Both the position numbers and the translations under genes were made by a program. The notes beneath the pieces were generated by a model that was given only the letters and a program-made list of their open reading frames with translations, did not search any database and was not told the DNA's origin. Shown in pieces: positions 1-8,266 of a stretch of DNA of 64,000 nucleotides. The stretch lies in the NCBI RefSeq assembly GCF_003797775.2, contig NZ_CP060725.1, forward strand, positions 1,116,001 through 1,180,000. Reading direction: 5' to 3'. The stretch's first letter is position 1. Each line of letters starts with the position of its first letter. Source of the DNA: Sphingopyxis sp. OPL5. Lineage in GTDB: Bacteria > Pseudomonadota > Alphaproteobacteria > Sphingomonadales > Sphingomonadaceae.

Positions 1-210
1 GCTTTGCTGGAGCTGATCGGGCGTAAAGGCCGAAACAGCGATCGGCACGTCCTGCAAACGTTCGTCGCGCTTCTGCGCGGTCACAACGATTTCATTGACG
101 CCCGAACTGTCGTCGGCCGCGTCCCCGGCATCCTGCGCCATCGCCGCCGTCGAGACGGTCGAAACCGCAATCGCCAGCGTGCATGTGGCGAGCTTGTAAG
201 AAAAGCGCAT
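1..210 (-). CDS. TonB-dependent receptor, N-terminal part only (cut by window edge)
   Basis: The reverse strand starts with ATG at 210 behind a strong GGGAGGATGCT ribosome site and runs off the window at position 1. The first 26 residues are a signal peptide ending in AMAQ. A TonB box and the start of the plug domain follow (EIVVTAQKRDERLQDVPIAV, about residues 39-58). This is the standard beginning of an outer-membrane TonB-dependent receptor, which takes up a ligand using proton-motive energy passed on by TonB. Only about 70 of some 750-850 residues are visible, so the ligand cannot be judged. A dyad shared with three other promoters lies about 200 bases upstream, which suggests co-regulation with the catabolic genes to the right. 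Confidence 0.9.
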   Translation of the reverse strand, partial: MRFSYKLATCTLAIAVSTVSTAAMAQDAGDAADDSSGVNEIVVTAQKRDERLQDVPIAVSAFTPDQLQQS

Positions 211-402
211 AGCATCCTCCCATTGGCGACGCCCGCCCTTCGTTGAAGGCGGCGCCGCGCAGTCCATCACTTTGGGACGCGCGCTGCTCGAAACGATCAG
301 GGCAGATCGGTTCGGCCGGTGCTGTTGCCGTGCATCACTCCCGGCGCTTACAGACAACAGATTCGATAAAATGTCAACAATGTCGCCGAGAGCCGATCAC
401 GC

Positions 403-415
403 TGTGCATTGCACA
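403..415. promoter_or_regulatory. Palindrome TGTGCA-T-TGCACA
   Basis: A perfect 6+1+6 dyad beside the operator at 416-432. The same core TGTGCA-N-TGCACA occurs in front of the phasin gene (63148-63160). The binding protein is unknown. Confidence 0.35.
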
Positions 416-432
416 ATCTATGATATGTAGTT
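416..432. promoter_or_regulatory. Operator-like dyad ATCTA-N7-TAGTT (site 1 of 4)
   Basis: ATCTA, seven bases, then TAGTT, upstream of the TBDR starting at 210. The same arrangement with the same 7-base spacer occurs at 15495, 16495 and 21233, always between a promoter and catabolic genes. The repressor is inferred to be the TetR protein encoded at 16571-17242, because one copy lies in that gene's own promoter region. Confidence 0.5.
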
Positions 433-556
433 TAATTCGCGGAAATCCTTGAGAATCTACCTGCCACCAAGCCTTTCACGTCCGGATTTCCATCGTGTGC
501 ACAGGCGATGCCGATCCTCGGCGAGTCGCGAATCGGGCCTGCGCCGCCCCGAATTG

Positions 557-1147
557 TCAGCTTGACGTGGGAGGCCGATTGGCAAGCAAGGGTTCGACGA
601 CGAAGCGACGCACCATATGCCGCAGCTTGTCCTCGTCGCCGCCGAACTGGTCGAGCACGCGCAGCAGCATGACCTGATTGCGCGACAGCCAGTTCACGAC
701 ATCGGCTGGGTCAAGGTCCGCCGCAAGTTCTCCGCTCGCCTGCGCGCGGTGCATCACCGATTCCCAGCGATGCCGCGCCTGCTCCTGATAAGGGCTGGTG
801 GGGAGTTGGCTCTGCGCCGATACTTCCAGATCCTCGACGAAACGGCGTATATAGGGATTGCCGCTCGCCACCTGGACCGACGCGACAATCGCCTCGGTCG
901 TCGTGTCGGCGAAATTCCGCTGGCGCTGGATGCGCGCGCGGACAAGTTCCTGAATCTTGTCGAGTTCGGCAAAGCCGATGTAATCGACGATCTCCATCTT
1001 GCCGCCAAAAAATTTATAGACCGTCGGGCGCGAGACGCCGGCGGCTCGCGCGATATCCTCGACCGTCGTCTTCTCGATCCCATAACGTTCGAAACATCGA
1101 CGCGCGCCCTCGACGATCTTCGCGCCGGTCTTGCCGATATCGGGCAT
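557..1147 (-). CDS. TetR/AcrR family transcriptional regulator
   Basis: A 196-residue protein of usual TetR length. The N-terminal helix-turn-helix covers about residues 12-55, with the typical TTVEDIARAAGVSRPTVYKFF pattern; the rest is the ligand-binding helical domain. I chose ATG at 1147, preceded by AGGAAAAGGCC; a TTG at 1180 would add 11 residues and cannot be excluded. It lies upstream of the partial TBDR on the same strand and is divergent from the tannase-like gene, so it probably represses one or both. The inducer is not predictable. An A+T-rich imperfect dyad at 1288-1310 in the divergent gap is a possible operator. Confidence 0.88.
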   Translation of the reverse strand: MPDIGKTGAKIVEGARRCFERYGIEKTTVEDIARAAGVSRPTVYKFFGGKMEIVDYIGFAELDKIQELVRARIQRQRNFADTTTEAIVASVQVASGNPYIRRFVEDLEVSAQSQLPTSPYQEQARHRWESVMHRAQASGELAADLDPADVVNWLSRNQVMLLRVLDQFGGDEDKLRHMVRRFVVEPLLANRPPTSS

Positions 1148-1287
1148 GGCCTTTTCCTGGCGATTTTTCGAAACGTCCAATGGCTCCGTCCTTCCCCTGC
1201 CCGGCTTTCAAGTGGGGCTTTGACCGGTAGACCCGCCCGTGAAACCAGCGATCGGCTTCATGCCCTGCCCTCACCATAGCATCAATA

Positions 1288-1310
1288 TTTACATTTTCCA
1301 TTTTTTGTTA
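1288..1310. promoter_or_regulatory. A+T-rich imperfect dyad in the TetR/tannase divergent promoter
   Basis: TTTACA near the left end and TTGTTA at the right end span 23 bases. The block matches 15 of 23 positions of the element at 5839-5861 between the Rieske and arylsulfatase genes. Low sequence complexity makes the match weak evidence; it may simply be promoter A+T-richness. Confidence 0.25.
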
Positions 1311-1364
1311 TTTGATAGCGAAACTGGCTCTCAGAGTCGGCAAAGCGACGATGGGTGGAGGATA

Positions 1365-3005
1365 ATGGATATGCGATATCGGACAATGCTGATGATGGCC
1401 GGCGCGCTGACCGGATCGCTGACGACACCGTTTGCGGCGGCGCATGACCCGCGACCAGTTGCGATCCCCGGCGTAGCGGCCGCAGCCTGTTCGCCCGAGG
1501 CGATCACATGGGCGGGCAAGGATGTCGCGATCGAGTCGATCCGCTGGCTGGCCGACCCGGTGCCCTATTGCCGGATCGACGGGGTCGTGCGGACCGCAAA
1601 TCCCGGGCCGAATACCGTCGGCTTCATGATCGCACTGCCGCAAAGCTGGAACGGCCGCTATCTGATGACGATTCCGGGTGGGTCGGCGGGCTACATCGTC
1701 AATCCGTCGCGCGAGCATCTGACCGCCGGCTATGCGGTGGCGACCACCGACAAGGGATCGCACTCGCGCGGTGCGCTCGACATGTCATTCCGCGGCGATC
1801 CGGCAAAGTCCGAAGATTATGCGCATCGCGGCACGCATGTGGCGGCAGTTGCGACGCAAACGCTGGCGCGCGGCTATTATAACCGCAGCGCGATGCCGCG
1901 CTATATCATGGGCTGTTCCGGGGGCGGCGTCAGCACCCTGATGGAAGCGGAGCGATACGCCGGCGATGCCGACGGCTTCATCGCGGCAGGCGCCCCAACC
2001 AGCGCCCATGTGCAGACGTTCTGGGCCTATGTCGCACAGCATGTCGCGCGCGATCCGGCGCGCTGGATATCGCCCGCCGACATGACGCGCGTCGGGCAGG
2101 CCATCGTCGCCAAATATGACGCGGCCGACGGCGCGCGCGACGGGCTGATCTGGGATCCAACGCAAATCCGCCTGTCGCATTCCTTGTTCCCGTTCCTCAG
2201 CGATGCGCAATATTCGACACTCGAAATCCTGGCCGGCGGGTTGCCCCCGGTTGCCGGATCCGACGTCGCGGCGCCGGGCTTTTGGTTCGCCAACCCCTCG
2301 CTGCTGGGACCGATCGCGCTGGGCACCGCGCCGCCGCCATGGACCGACAAGACTCGGCCGCCTCTGTTCGGATCGACCGTGCTCAGCATGAAGGCTTTGC
2401 GCGCTACCGGCTATGATGCGCTGACGCAGATGGATTTCGGGGATCCGGCACAGCGCAACGAAGACGACGCGCTGTGGGCGCGCGTCGGCGGTTATGGCTA
2501 TGATCCCGCCAATCTTGCGGCGATGCAGCGAACCGGCGGCAAACTGATCATGTGGACCGGCGCCTCCGACGAATCGATCCCACCCGCGTATACGGCGGAT
2601 TACAGCGACGCGGTCCGGGCTCGGTACGGCGCCGAAAGCGGAAATTTCTTCCAGAGCTTTTTCGTGCCCGGGATGTTCCATTGCCGCGGCGGCGAAGGCT
2701 CCCCAACCTACAGCAGTCGCGCGATGCTGGACGCGATGCAGCGCTGGGTGGAGGGCGGCACGCCGCCAGCTGACATCATAATGACCAACAGTCCTCGGAC
2801 GCTGGAACTCAACTCGACGTCGAACACGTCGATGTATGTTTCGGGGATGAGCCTTGAAAAGCCCGTGACGGCCGATAGCGATGCCGGGGTGGCGCGAAGC
2901 TATCGTATCTGCGCCTATCCCAGCGTTTCGAAGTTCACAGGCGCGGAGGGAAGCGACGTCAGCGACGCGCGCAACTGGAAATGCACGGGAATGATGAAAC
3001 GGTAA
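1365..3005 (+). CDS. Secreted tannase/feruloyl esterase family hydrolase
   Basis: A 546-residue protein. ATG at 1365 has GGAGG six bases upstream; an earlier start at 1239 would bury the signal peptide and is rejected. Residues 1-26 form a signal peptide ending in AAA. The tannase/feruloyl esterase features are present: the Cys184-Ser185 pair in GCSGGG (nucleophile), an acidic residue near Asp402 (GASDESIPP) and His439-Cys440 (MFHCRGG). These fit the family's CS-D-HC arrangement, where a disulfide joins the Ser and His segments. It would hydrolyse ester bonds of aromatic (gallate or hydroxycinnamate-type) esters in the periplasm or outside. Neighbouring ligase and Rieske genes could process the released acid. 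The exact substrate is unknown. Confidence 0.85.
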   Translation: MDMRYRTMLMMAGALTGSLTTPFAAAHDPRPVAIPGVAAAACSPEAITWAGKDVAIESIRWLADPVPYCRIDGVVRTANPGPNTVGFMIALPQSWNGRYLMTIPGGSAGYIVNPSREHLTAGYAVATTDKGSHSRGALDMSFRGDPAKSEDYAHRGTHVAAVATQTLARGYYNRSAMPRYIMGCSGGGVSTLMEAERYAGDADGFIAAGAPTSAHVQTFWAYVAQHVARDPARWISPADMTRVGQAIVAKYDAADGARDGLIWDPTQIRLSHSLFPFLSDAQYSTLEILAGGLPPVAGSDVAAPGFWFANPSLLGPIALGTAPPPWTDKTRPPLFGSTVLSMKALRATGYDALTQMDFGDPAQRNEDDALWARVGGYGYDPANLAAMQRTGGKLIMWTGASDESIPPAYTADYSDAVRARYGAESGNFFQSFFVPGMFHCRGGEGSPTYSSRAMLDAMQRWVEGGTPPADIIMTNSPRTLELNSTSNTSMYVSGMSLEKPVTADSDAGVARSYRICAYPSVSKFTGAEGSDVSDARNWKCTGMMKR

Positions 3006-3052
3006 AAGGGCGCGGCCGACGGGCGTCTCGTGCCGCCCGCCGGCCCTGATCG

Positions 3053-4588
3053 CTATTTCCCGAACAACGCCTTTGCCTGGTCGGGCACCGCGGGAAACAG
3101 CCCCCGCAGCGTCGGTTTGGAAATCTTGCCCGACAGGGTGCGCGGCAGCGGTTCGTGGATGAAGACGACGCGGCGCGGACGCTTGAAGGCCGCGAGCTGC
3201 GCCGAGCCGTCGGTTTCGAGCGCGGACAGCGCCGCGCCTTCGTCCTTCACCCCGCTCGCGACGATCATCGGAACTTCGCCCCAGTCGCTGTCGGGAACCC
3301 CGATCACAGCGAGTTCGCCGATGTGCGGGTTCGCCGACAATATCTTCTCGATCTCGGCCGGATAGACGTTGATGCCGCCCGAGATGATCATGTCCTTCGA
3401 CCGGTCGACGACCTTCACGAAGCCTTCGTCGTTCATCATGCCGGTGTCGCCGGTGCGCAGCCAATCGCCCGCAAACGTCGCCGCGGTTGCCTCGGGATTG
3501 CGCCAATATTCGCGCATGACATGCGGTCCGCGCACCATGATCTCGCCGATCTCGCCATTGGCAAGCGCGTTGCCGTCGGCGTCACCGATCTTCATCTCGC
3601 TGCCGACGATCGGGCGTCCCGCCCAGCCGATATGCGCGATCGCATCGTCGCCGTGCATCGTCGCAGCCAGCCCCGACGCCTCGGTCAAGCCATAGGACTG
3701 GATCAGCGAAATGCCCTTGGCGCGATAGGCCTCGATCAGGTCGATGCTGACCGGCGCGCCGCCGGCGGCGGCTGAGATCATGCTCGACAGATCGGCCTTT
3801 TCGAAACCCGGTGACCGCATCAGCCGTTCCCAGACGACCGGAACCGTCGTCGCCGCGCTCACCCGATGCCGCTGGATCACGTCCAAATAGCGGTCGATGT
3901 CGAAATCGGATTCCAGCACCATCGTCCCGCCCGCATTGACCGCGAACTGGATGAAGCAGGAGACGATCGCGCCGGTAAAGACGAAGGGCACCGCGACCAT
4001 GATCGAATCGCGCCAGGTCAGCCCTTCGGCGATATTCTTGGCGAGACCGGGATACATGGCGCCGCCGTGCGTGAGCAGCGCGCCTTTCTGGCGCCCGGTG
4101 GTGCCAGAGGTGTAGCAGAGGAAGCCCGGGTCGGTCAGCGCGATCGCCTCGGTCGGTGCTGCCCCGGCATCGATCAGCAGGGACGAAAAGCTCCGCACGT
4201 CGCTGCCGTCGAGGCTGTAGATGGCGAAGGGCAGCTTCGACGCCGCCAGGTCGAGGCGGTCGAGATATTTTGCCTGGCTTACGACCAGCTTGCAGTCGGC
4301 GTCCTCAAGCAAGGGCAGGATTTCGCTGCCGGTCAGCTTGAAGTTCAGCGGCACGATCATTGCGCCGAGCTTCAGGCACGCGACGGTCAGCAACGGCGCT
4401 TCGATCCTATTGTCGAGGTGCATGCCGACGCGGTCGCCCTTGACCACCCCGGCGGCGCGCAGGCCCCGCGCGATCGCGTCGCTGCGCGCGTCGAACTCGG
4501 CCCAGCTCGTCCGGACGTCATCGGTGATCACCGCCGTATGTTCGGGCCTCCAGCGTGCCCAGTAACGGACAAGTTCGGCGATATTCAT
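3053..4588 (-). CDS. AMP-forming acyl-CoA synthetase (ANL superfamily)
   Basis: 511 residues, normal for class I adenylate-forming ligases. The phosphate-binding motif YTSGTTGRQKG is at about 159-169. The hinge/A8 region reads GDWLRTGDTGMMND followed by RSKDMIISGGINVYP, and the C-terminal catalytic lysine lies in LSGKISK at about 486-490. The enzyme activates a carboxylic acid to its CoA thioester through an acyl-AMP. Its place beside a Rieske oxygenase and a tannase-like esterase suggests an aromatic or alicyclic acid rather than a storage fatty acid; this is inference. It is convergent with the tannase gene and lies 76 bases downstream of the Rieske gene on the same strand, probably one transcript. 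Confidence 0.9.
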   Translation of the reverse strand: MNIAELVRYWARWRPEHTAVITDDVRTSWAEFDARSDAIARGLRAAGVVKGDRVGMHLDNRIEAPLLTVACLKLGAMIVPLNFKLTGSEILPLLEDADCKLVVSQAKYLDRLDLAASKLPFAIYSLDGSDVRSFSSLLIDAGAAPTEAIALTDPGFLCYTSGTTGRQKGALLTHGGAMYPGLAKNIAEGLTWRDSIMVAVPFVFTGAIVSCFIQFAVNAGGTMVLESDFDIDRYLDVIQRHRVSAATTVPVVWERLMRSPGFEKADLSSMISAAAGGAPVSIDLIEAYRAKGISLIQSYGLTEASGLAATMHGDDAIAHIGWAGRPIVGSEMKIGDADGNALANGEIGEIMVRGPHVMREYWRNPEATAATFAGDWLRTGDTGMMNDEGFVKVVDRSKDMIISGGINVYPAEIEKILSANPHIGELAVIGVPDSDWGEVPMIVASGVKDEGAALSALETDGSAQLAAFKRPRRVVFIHEPLPRTLSGKISKPTLRGLFPAVPDQAKALFGK

Positions 4589-4664
4589 GCAGTCTCTCCC
4601 GAGGAGGTTTTCGCGGGCCCGGCTCTTCGTCCGGGCCTCTTACATCATCCTTGCCGCGCGAGCG

Positions 4665-5813
4665 TCACGCCAGCGCGTCGAATTCGCGCGCCATCTGCAA
4701 GTGCAGATGCTGCGTCGGCACTTCGTTGGCGCCATAGAGGAAGCCGGTCGTCGGCAGCGCCGCGGCATTAGCCTGGATCATTTCCTCCATCGGGAAATCC
4801 TCTTCGGTCGCGGCTTGCCGCAAAATCTCCCAGCTGCGGTTGATCCGCTCGGCAACCTCGTCGGTCAGCTTCGCCGGATCGGTCAGGAAGCGGATGTGGA
4901 CATGGCATTTGCCGGGATCGGTCAGATGCGGCCACACGGTCCAATGCTCGATATGGTCGGGCGTCGGGATCACGCTCATGTTGGGGAAAATCATCAGGTT
5001 GCCGGTCAGATAGCGCCAGCCGCCCTCGATCGGTTCGCCGGCCTTGAGCTTGCGCGCGAGCCGCTTGCGCGCCGAATAGGATTGGCCGTGCCGCCCGAGA
5101 TCGAGCCACACCGCGGCGCCGGTCTGGATCAGCTTTCCGACCCCTTCGGCGTGCAGGAATTGCGGGTGGAGCACGTCGATCGCGCCGTCCATCACCAACT
5201 TCCAGTTGATGTCGAGATCGATCTTCTGGTCCATGAAAACGACGAGCTTGTCGATGTCATAAGCCGCGAGCCGCTCGTCGGCCTCGCCCAGATAGTCGGC
5301 GATCGGCATGTCCTGCGGCGCCTGAGGCAGTTTGATCCACACAAGGCCGTGGCGCTCCTCTGCCTCGACCGCGAAGAGATTGCGGCACCCCTTGTCGAGC
5401 GTGCCATATTGCTCCTCGAACGGAATGCCGCGCAAGCTGCCGTCGCCCTTGAAGCTCCAGCCATGATAGGCGCAGACGAAAAAGGGCTTCTTGCCCTTCT
5501 CGCCCTGCTCGACCTTGCCGCCGCGATGGCGGCACATATTGCGGAACACAGCGACGCTGCCGTCCTTCTGCCGCACGATCAGCAGCGGCACGCCGAGTAT
5601 GTCGCGGGTGACGAAACTGCCGGGTTCGGGGATTTCCATGCTCGTCGCGGCGGCGAGCGGTTGGCGCCGGAACACCTCGAGTTCGCGGGCCAGATGGTCG
5701 GCGTCGGTGAAATGCGCGGCGGGGACCTCGATCGAATCCGCGGCCATGTCGGTCGTGCCATTTTCCAGATGGTCGACGATGCGGCGATAGATCGTGTCCA
5801 ATTCGATTTTCAT
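4665..5813 (-). CDS. Rieske [2Fe-2S] aromatic-ring-hydroxylating oxygenase, alpha subunit
   Basis: 382 residues. The Rieske cluster ligands are Cys94-X-His96 and Cys114-X2-His117 (CRHRG and CAYHGW). The catalytic domain carries His216-X4-His221 in the iron-binding stretch DVLHPQFLH. The enzyme would insert oxygen into, or demethylate, an organic substrate using electrons from a separate ferredoxin/reductase. No reductase or beta subunit is adjacent, which fits three-component single-subunit (alpha-only) oxygenases. It is divergent from the arylsulfatase gene across 99 bases that contain a dyad. It is followed by an acyl-CoA synthetase, an order repeated at 18469-21185. Confidence 0.9.
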   Translation of the reverse strand: MKIELDTIYRRIVDHLENGTTDMAADSIEVPAAHFTDADHLARELEVFRRQPLAAATSMEIPEPGSFVTRDILGVPLLIVRQKDGSVAVFRNMCRHRGGKVEQGEKGKKPFFVCAYHGWSFKGDGSLRGIPFEEQYGTLDKGCRNLFAVEAEERHGLVWIKLPQAPQDMPIADYLGEADERLAAYDIDKLVVFMDQKIDLDINWKLVMDGAIDVLHPQFLHAEGVGKLIQTGAAVWLDLGRHGQSYSARKRLARKLKAGEPIEGGWRYLTGNLMIFPNMSVIPTPDHIEHWTVWPHLTDPGKCHVHIRFLTDPAKLTDEVAERINRSWEILRQAATEEDFPMEEMIQANAAALPTTGFLYGANEVPTQHLHLQMAREFDALA

Positions 5814-5838
5814 GCCCTGTCCCTCGCCAATCCAGATG

Positions 5839-5861
5839 TTTACACTTTACGAAGATTGTAA
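5839..5861. promoter_or_regulatory. Dyad in the Rieske/arylsulfatase divergent promoter
   Basis: TTACA at 5840-5844 and TGTAA at 5857-5861 frame a 22-base imperfect dyad, with CTT and AAG as inner matching parts. It sits between two divergent starts (5813 and 5913), a usual place for a repressor. The regulator is unknown; the TetR protein at 557-1147 is one candidate. Confidence 0.4.
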
Positions 5862-5912
5862 TTCATCTATAGTACGGCGTCAAGCATCCGGCGATCGACA
5901 GACACGAGGTGT

Positions 5913-8231
5913 ATGGGAATGAGGAAAAGCAGGATTTTCAGCGCGGCGATCGCCTGCCTCGGCGCGGCGAGCATCGCCACACCATCATCGGCGTCACCCG
6001 GCGATCAGCCCAGGATCGGCAAGACCTTCGCCGATTCGACCCCCGGAAAAATCCAGCGCGCCATCGCCCCGGCGGGCGCGCCCAATGTCCTGGTCTGGGT
6101 GATCGACGACATGGGCTTCGGCCAGCTCGGCAGCTATGGCGGCCTGGTCGAAACCCCGAATATCGACCGCGTCGCTCAGCGCGGGCTGCGCTACACCAAT
6201 TATCACACGACACCGATCTGTTCGGCGAGCCGTGCCGCGCTGCTCACAGGGCGCAATTCGCACCGCGTCCATATCGGCGGTCATTCGGCGATCGCGGTCG
6301 GCTTTCCGGGACAGGATGCGCTCGTCCCGCGCAGCGCGGGCACCGTCGCCGAGAATCTGCGCCAGTCGGGCTACCTCACTTACGCAATCGGCAAATGGGA
6401 CCACCTGCCGCAGGCCGACGCCTCAGCCGCGGGCCCCTTCACCTATTGGCCCAGCGGCCAGGGCTTCGACCGCTATTATGGCTTCCTTGCCTTCGACGCC
6501 GACAATTTCGACCCGACGCTCTGGTCCGACCATGACCCGGTCGCGCTGTCGCCGCGCCCCGACTATCATCTGAGCGCCGATATGGCCGAAAAGGCCATAG
6601 CCTGGATCGGTGCGCGCGATGCGACCGATCCGAAACGGCCCTTCCTGATGTATTGGGCAACCGGCGCGGTCCATGCGCCGCATCACGCCCCGCAGCGCTG
6701 GCTCGATCATTATAAGGGCCGCTTCGACGCCGGCTGGGATGTCGCGGCGCAGCGAATCCTCGACCGCCAGAAGATGCTCGGCCTCGTCCCCGCCGATATG
6801 GTGCTGCCGCCGCTGCCCGCCGGCGTGAAACATTGGGCCGACCTCAGCCGCGACGAGCAGCGCATGTTTGCGCGCCAGATGGAGGCTTTCGCCGCTCAGC
6901 TCAGCCATGCCGACGAGCAGTTCGGCCTGATCCTCGCCGCGCTCGAAGCGCGCGGCGAACTCGACAACACGGTCATCTTGATCACCGCAGACAATGGCGC
7001 CAGCGCCGAGGGCGCGCCGCAGGGCACGTTCAGCGAACATTATTTCGCCAACGCCTATTTCGCGACGCTCGAGGAAAATCTGCGCCATTATGACGATTGG
7101 GGCGGTCCCTCGACCTACCCCCACTATGCCAATGGCTGGGCGGTCGCGGGCAATACCCCGTTCCGCTATTACAAGCAGACGGCCTATGAGGGCGGCACGC
7201 GCGTGCCGCTGATCCTCTCCTGGCCGGGGGGCATCGCCGCACGCGGCGAGCTGCGCGGCCAGTATCAGCACGTCACCGATATCACCCCGACGATTCTCGA
7301 CGCCGCGGGCATCGCCCCCGCCGCGATGGTCAATGGCGAGCGGCAGATGGCGTTCGACGGCGTCAGCATGAAATACAGCTTCGCCGCGCCCACCGCGCCG
7401 ACGCGGCACGCCACTCAATATTATGAAATGTACGGCAACCGGTCGATCTATGCGAACGGCTGGAAAGCCGTCGTCCCGCACCGGCTCGACGTGTGGGATT
7501 TCATGAACCGGCCGGTCTTCAGCGACGACAATTGGGAACTCTACAACCTTGCCGCCGACCCCGGCGAACAGCGCGATGTTGCCGCCGCCAACCCGCGCAA
7601 GCTCGCCGAGATGAAGGCGCTGTTCGCCCGCGAGGCGAAGGCGAACAATGTCTATCCGCTGTCCAACACCAGCGACGCGTGGGGCTTCGTCCGTAAGATG
7701 GCCGCCGAGGATATGGCGCGGCGCGGCTATCTGTGGACCTACACCGGCGCCATCGCGCGCATCCCGGAAGCGCTCGCCCCGCCCATGCAGTCCGCCAGCT
7801 TCACCATCGAGGCGAAGCTCGATCTCGACAGCGACGCCGGCGGCACCATCGCAGCGATCGGCGGGCGGCATGGCGGCTTCGCGCTCCACCTGCGCGAGGG
7901 GCGCCCGGTCTTCTCCTATCGCAGCCTCGACCTGAAACTGGCGGAAGTCGACGCCGACCGCGCGCTGGGGCGCGGCCCCGCGACCATCCTGCTGCGCTTT
8001 GAACGGCGCGGCGAGAGCGAAGCGATCGTCCATATCCTTGCCGACGGCGCCGAAATCGCCAGCGGCACGATCAAGGGCGCCCTGCCCCGCCTGTCCTTTT
8101 CGTCGAGCGAGACCTTTGACCTCGGGCAGGACAGCGGTTCGGGGCCGCTCGCCGATGGCAAGACCGCAGGCGTACTCGATGGCCGCGTCCGCACCGTGAA
8201 TGTCCGCGTCACCCCGCCCGCGGCGCGGTGA
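5913..8231 (+). CDS. Periplasmic arylsulfatase (formylglycine-type sulfatase) with C-terminal extension
   Basis: 772 residues from ATG 5913; a second in-frame ATG at 5919 has better spacing to GAGG (5906-5909) and may be the true start. A signal peptide precedes the sulfatase fold. The active-site motif Cys103-Ser-Ala-Ser-Arg is the cysteine type that is oxidised to formylglycine, and Asp65-Asp66 (VIDDMG) are metal ligands. The enzyme hydrolyses sulfate esters. Beyond about residue 560 there is an extra beta-rich domain, seen in the long bacterial arylsulfatases. No sulfatase-modifying enzyme is in the window. It starts a run with the molybdopterin oxidoreductase and MFS genes. Confidence 0.92.
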   Translation: MGMRKSRIFSAAIACLGAASIATPSSASPGDQPRIGKTFADSTPGKIQRAIAPAGAPNVLVWVIDDMGFGQLGSYGGLVETPNIDRVAQRGLRYTNYHTTPICSASRAALLTGRNSHRVHIGGHSAIAVGFPGQDALVPRSAGTVAENLRQSGYLTYAIGKWDHLPQADASAAGPFTYWPSGQGFDRYYGFLAFDADNFDPTLWSDHDPVALSPRPDYHLSADMAEKAIAWIGARDATDPKRPFLMYWATGAVHAPHHAPQRWLDHYKGRFDAGWDVAAQRILDRQKMLGLVPADMVLPPLPAGVKHWADLSRDEQRMFARQMEAFAAQLSHADEQFGLILAALEARGELDNTVILITADNGASAEGAPQGTFSEHYFANAYFATLEENLRHYDDWGGPSTYPHYANGWAVAGNTPFRYYKQTAYEGGTRVPLILSWPGGIAARGELRGQYQHVTDITPTILDAAGIAPAAMVNGERQMAFDGVSMKYSFAAPTAPTRHATQYYEMYGNRSIYANGWKAVVPHRLDVWDFMNRPVFSDDNWELYNLAADPGEQRDVAAANPRKLAEMKALFAREAKANNVYPLSNTSDAWGFVRKMAAEDMARRGYLWTYTGAIARIPEALAPPMQSASFTIEAKLDLDSDAGGTIAAIGGRHGGFALHLREGRPVFSYRSLDLKLAEVDADRALGRGPATILLRFERRGESEAIVHILADGAEIASGTIKGALPRLSFSSSETFDLGQDSGSGPLADGKTAGVLDGRVRTVNVRVTPPAAR

Positions 8232-8266
8232 CGGGCATCGAACAACAGGAAGGAAGGGAACAGCTG

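Larger units (their letters stand above)
211..556. other. Non-coding stretch upstream of the first TBDR, with two dyads
   Basis: I see no convincing gene in these 346 bases; the short open frames lack a ribosome site and family features. The stretch separates the TetR gene end (557) from the TBDR start (210), both on the reverse strand. It holds a 13-bp palindrome (403-415) directly beside the shared 17-bp operator (416-432). The part around 350-450 is A+T-richer than the flanking coding DNA, as expected for a promoter region. Confidence 0.6.

Noticed and set aside
3006..3052. GC-rich imperfect hairpin between the convergent tannase-like and ligase genes as a terminator
   Set aside because: The stem has several mismatches and no U-run; too weak to list as a feature.
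1785..3506. 573-codon reverse open frame spanning the tannase-like and ligase genes
   Set aside because: It crosses two real genes in another frame, is Arg-rich, and has no start signal.
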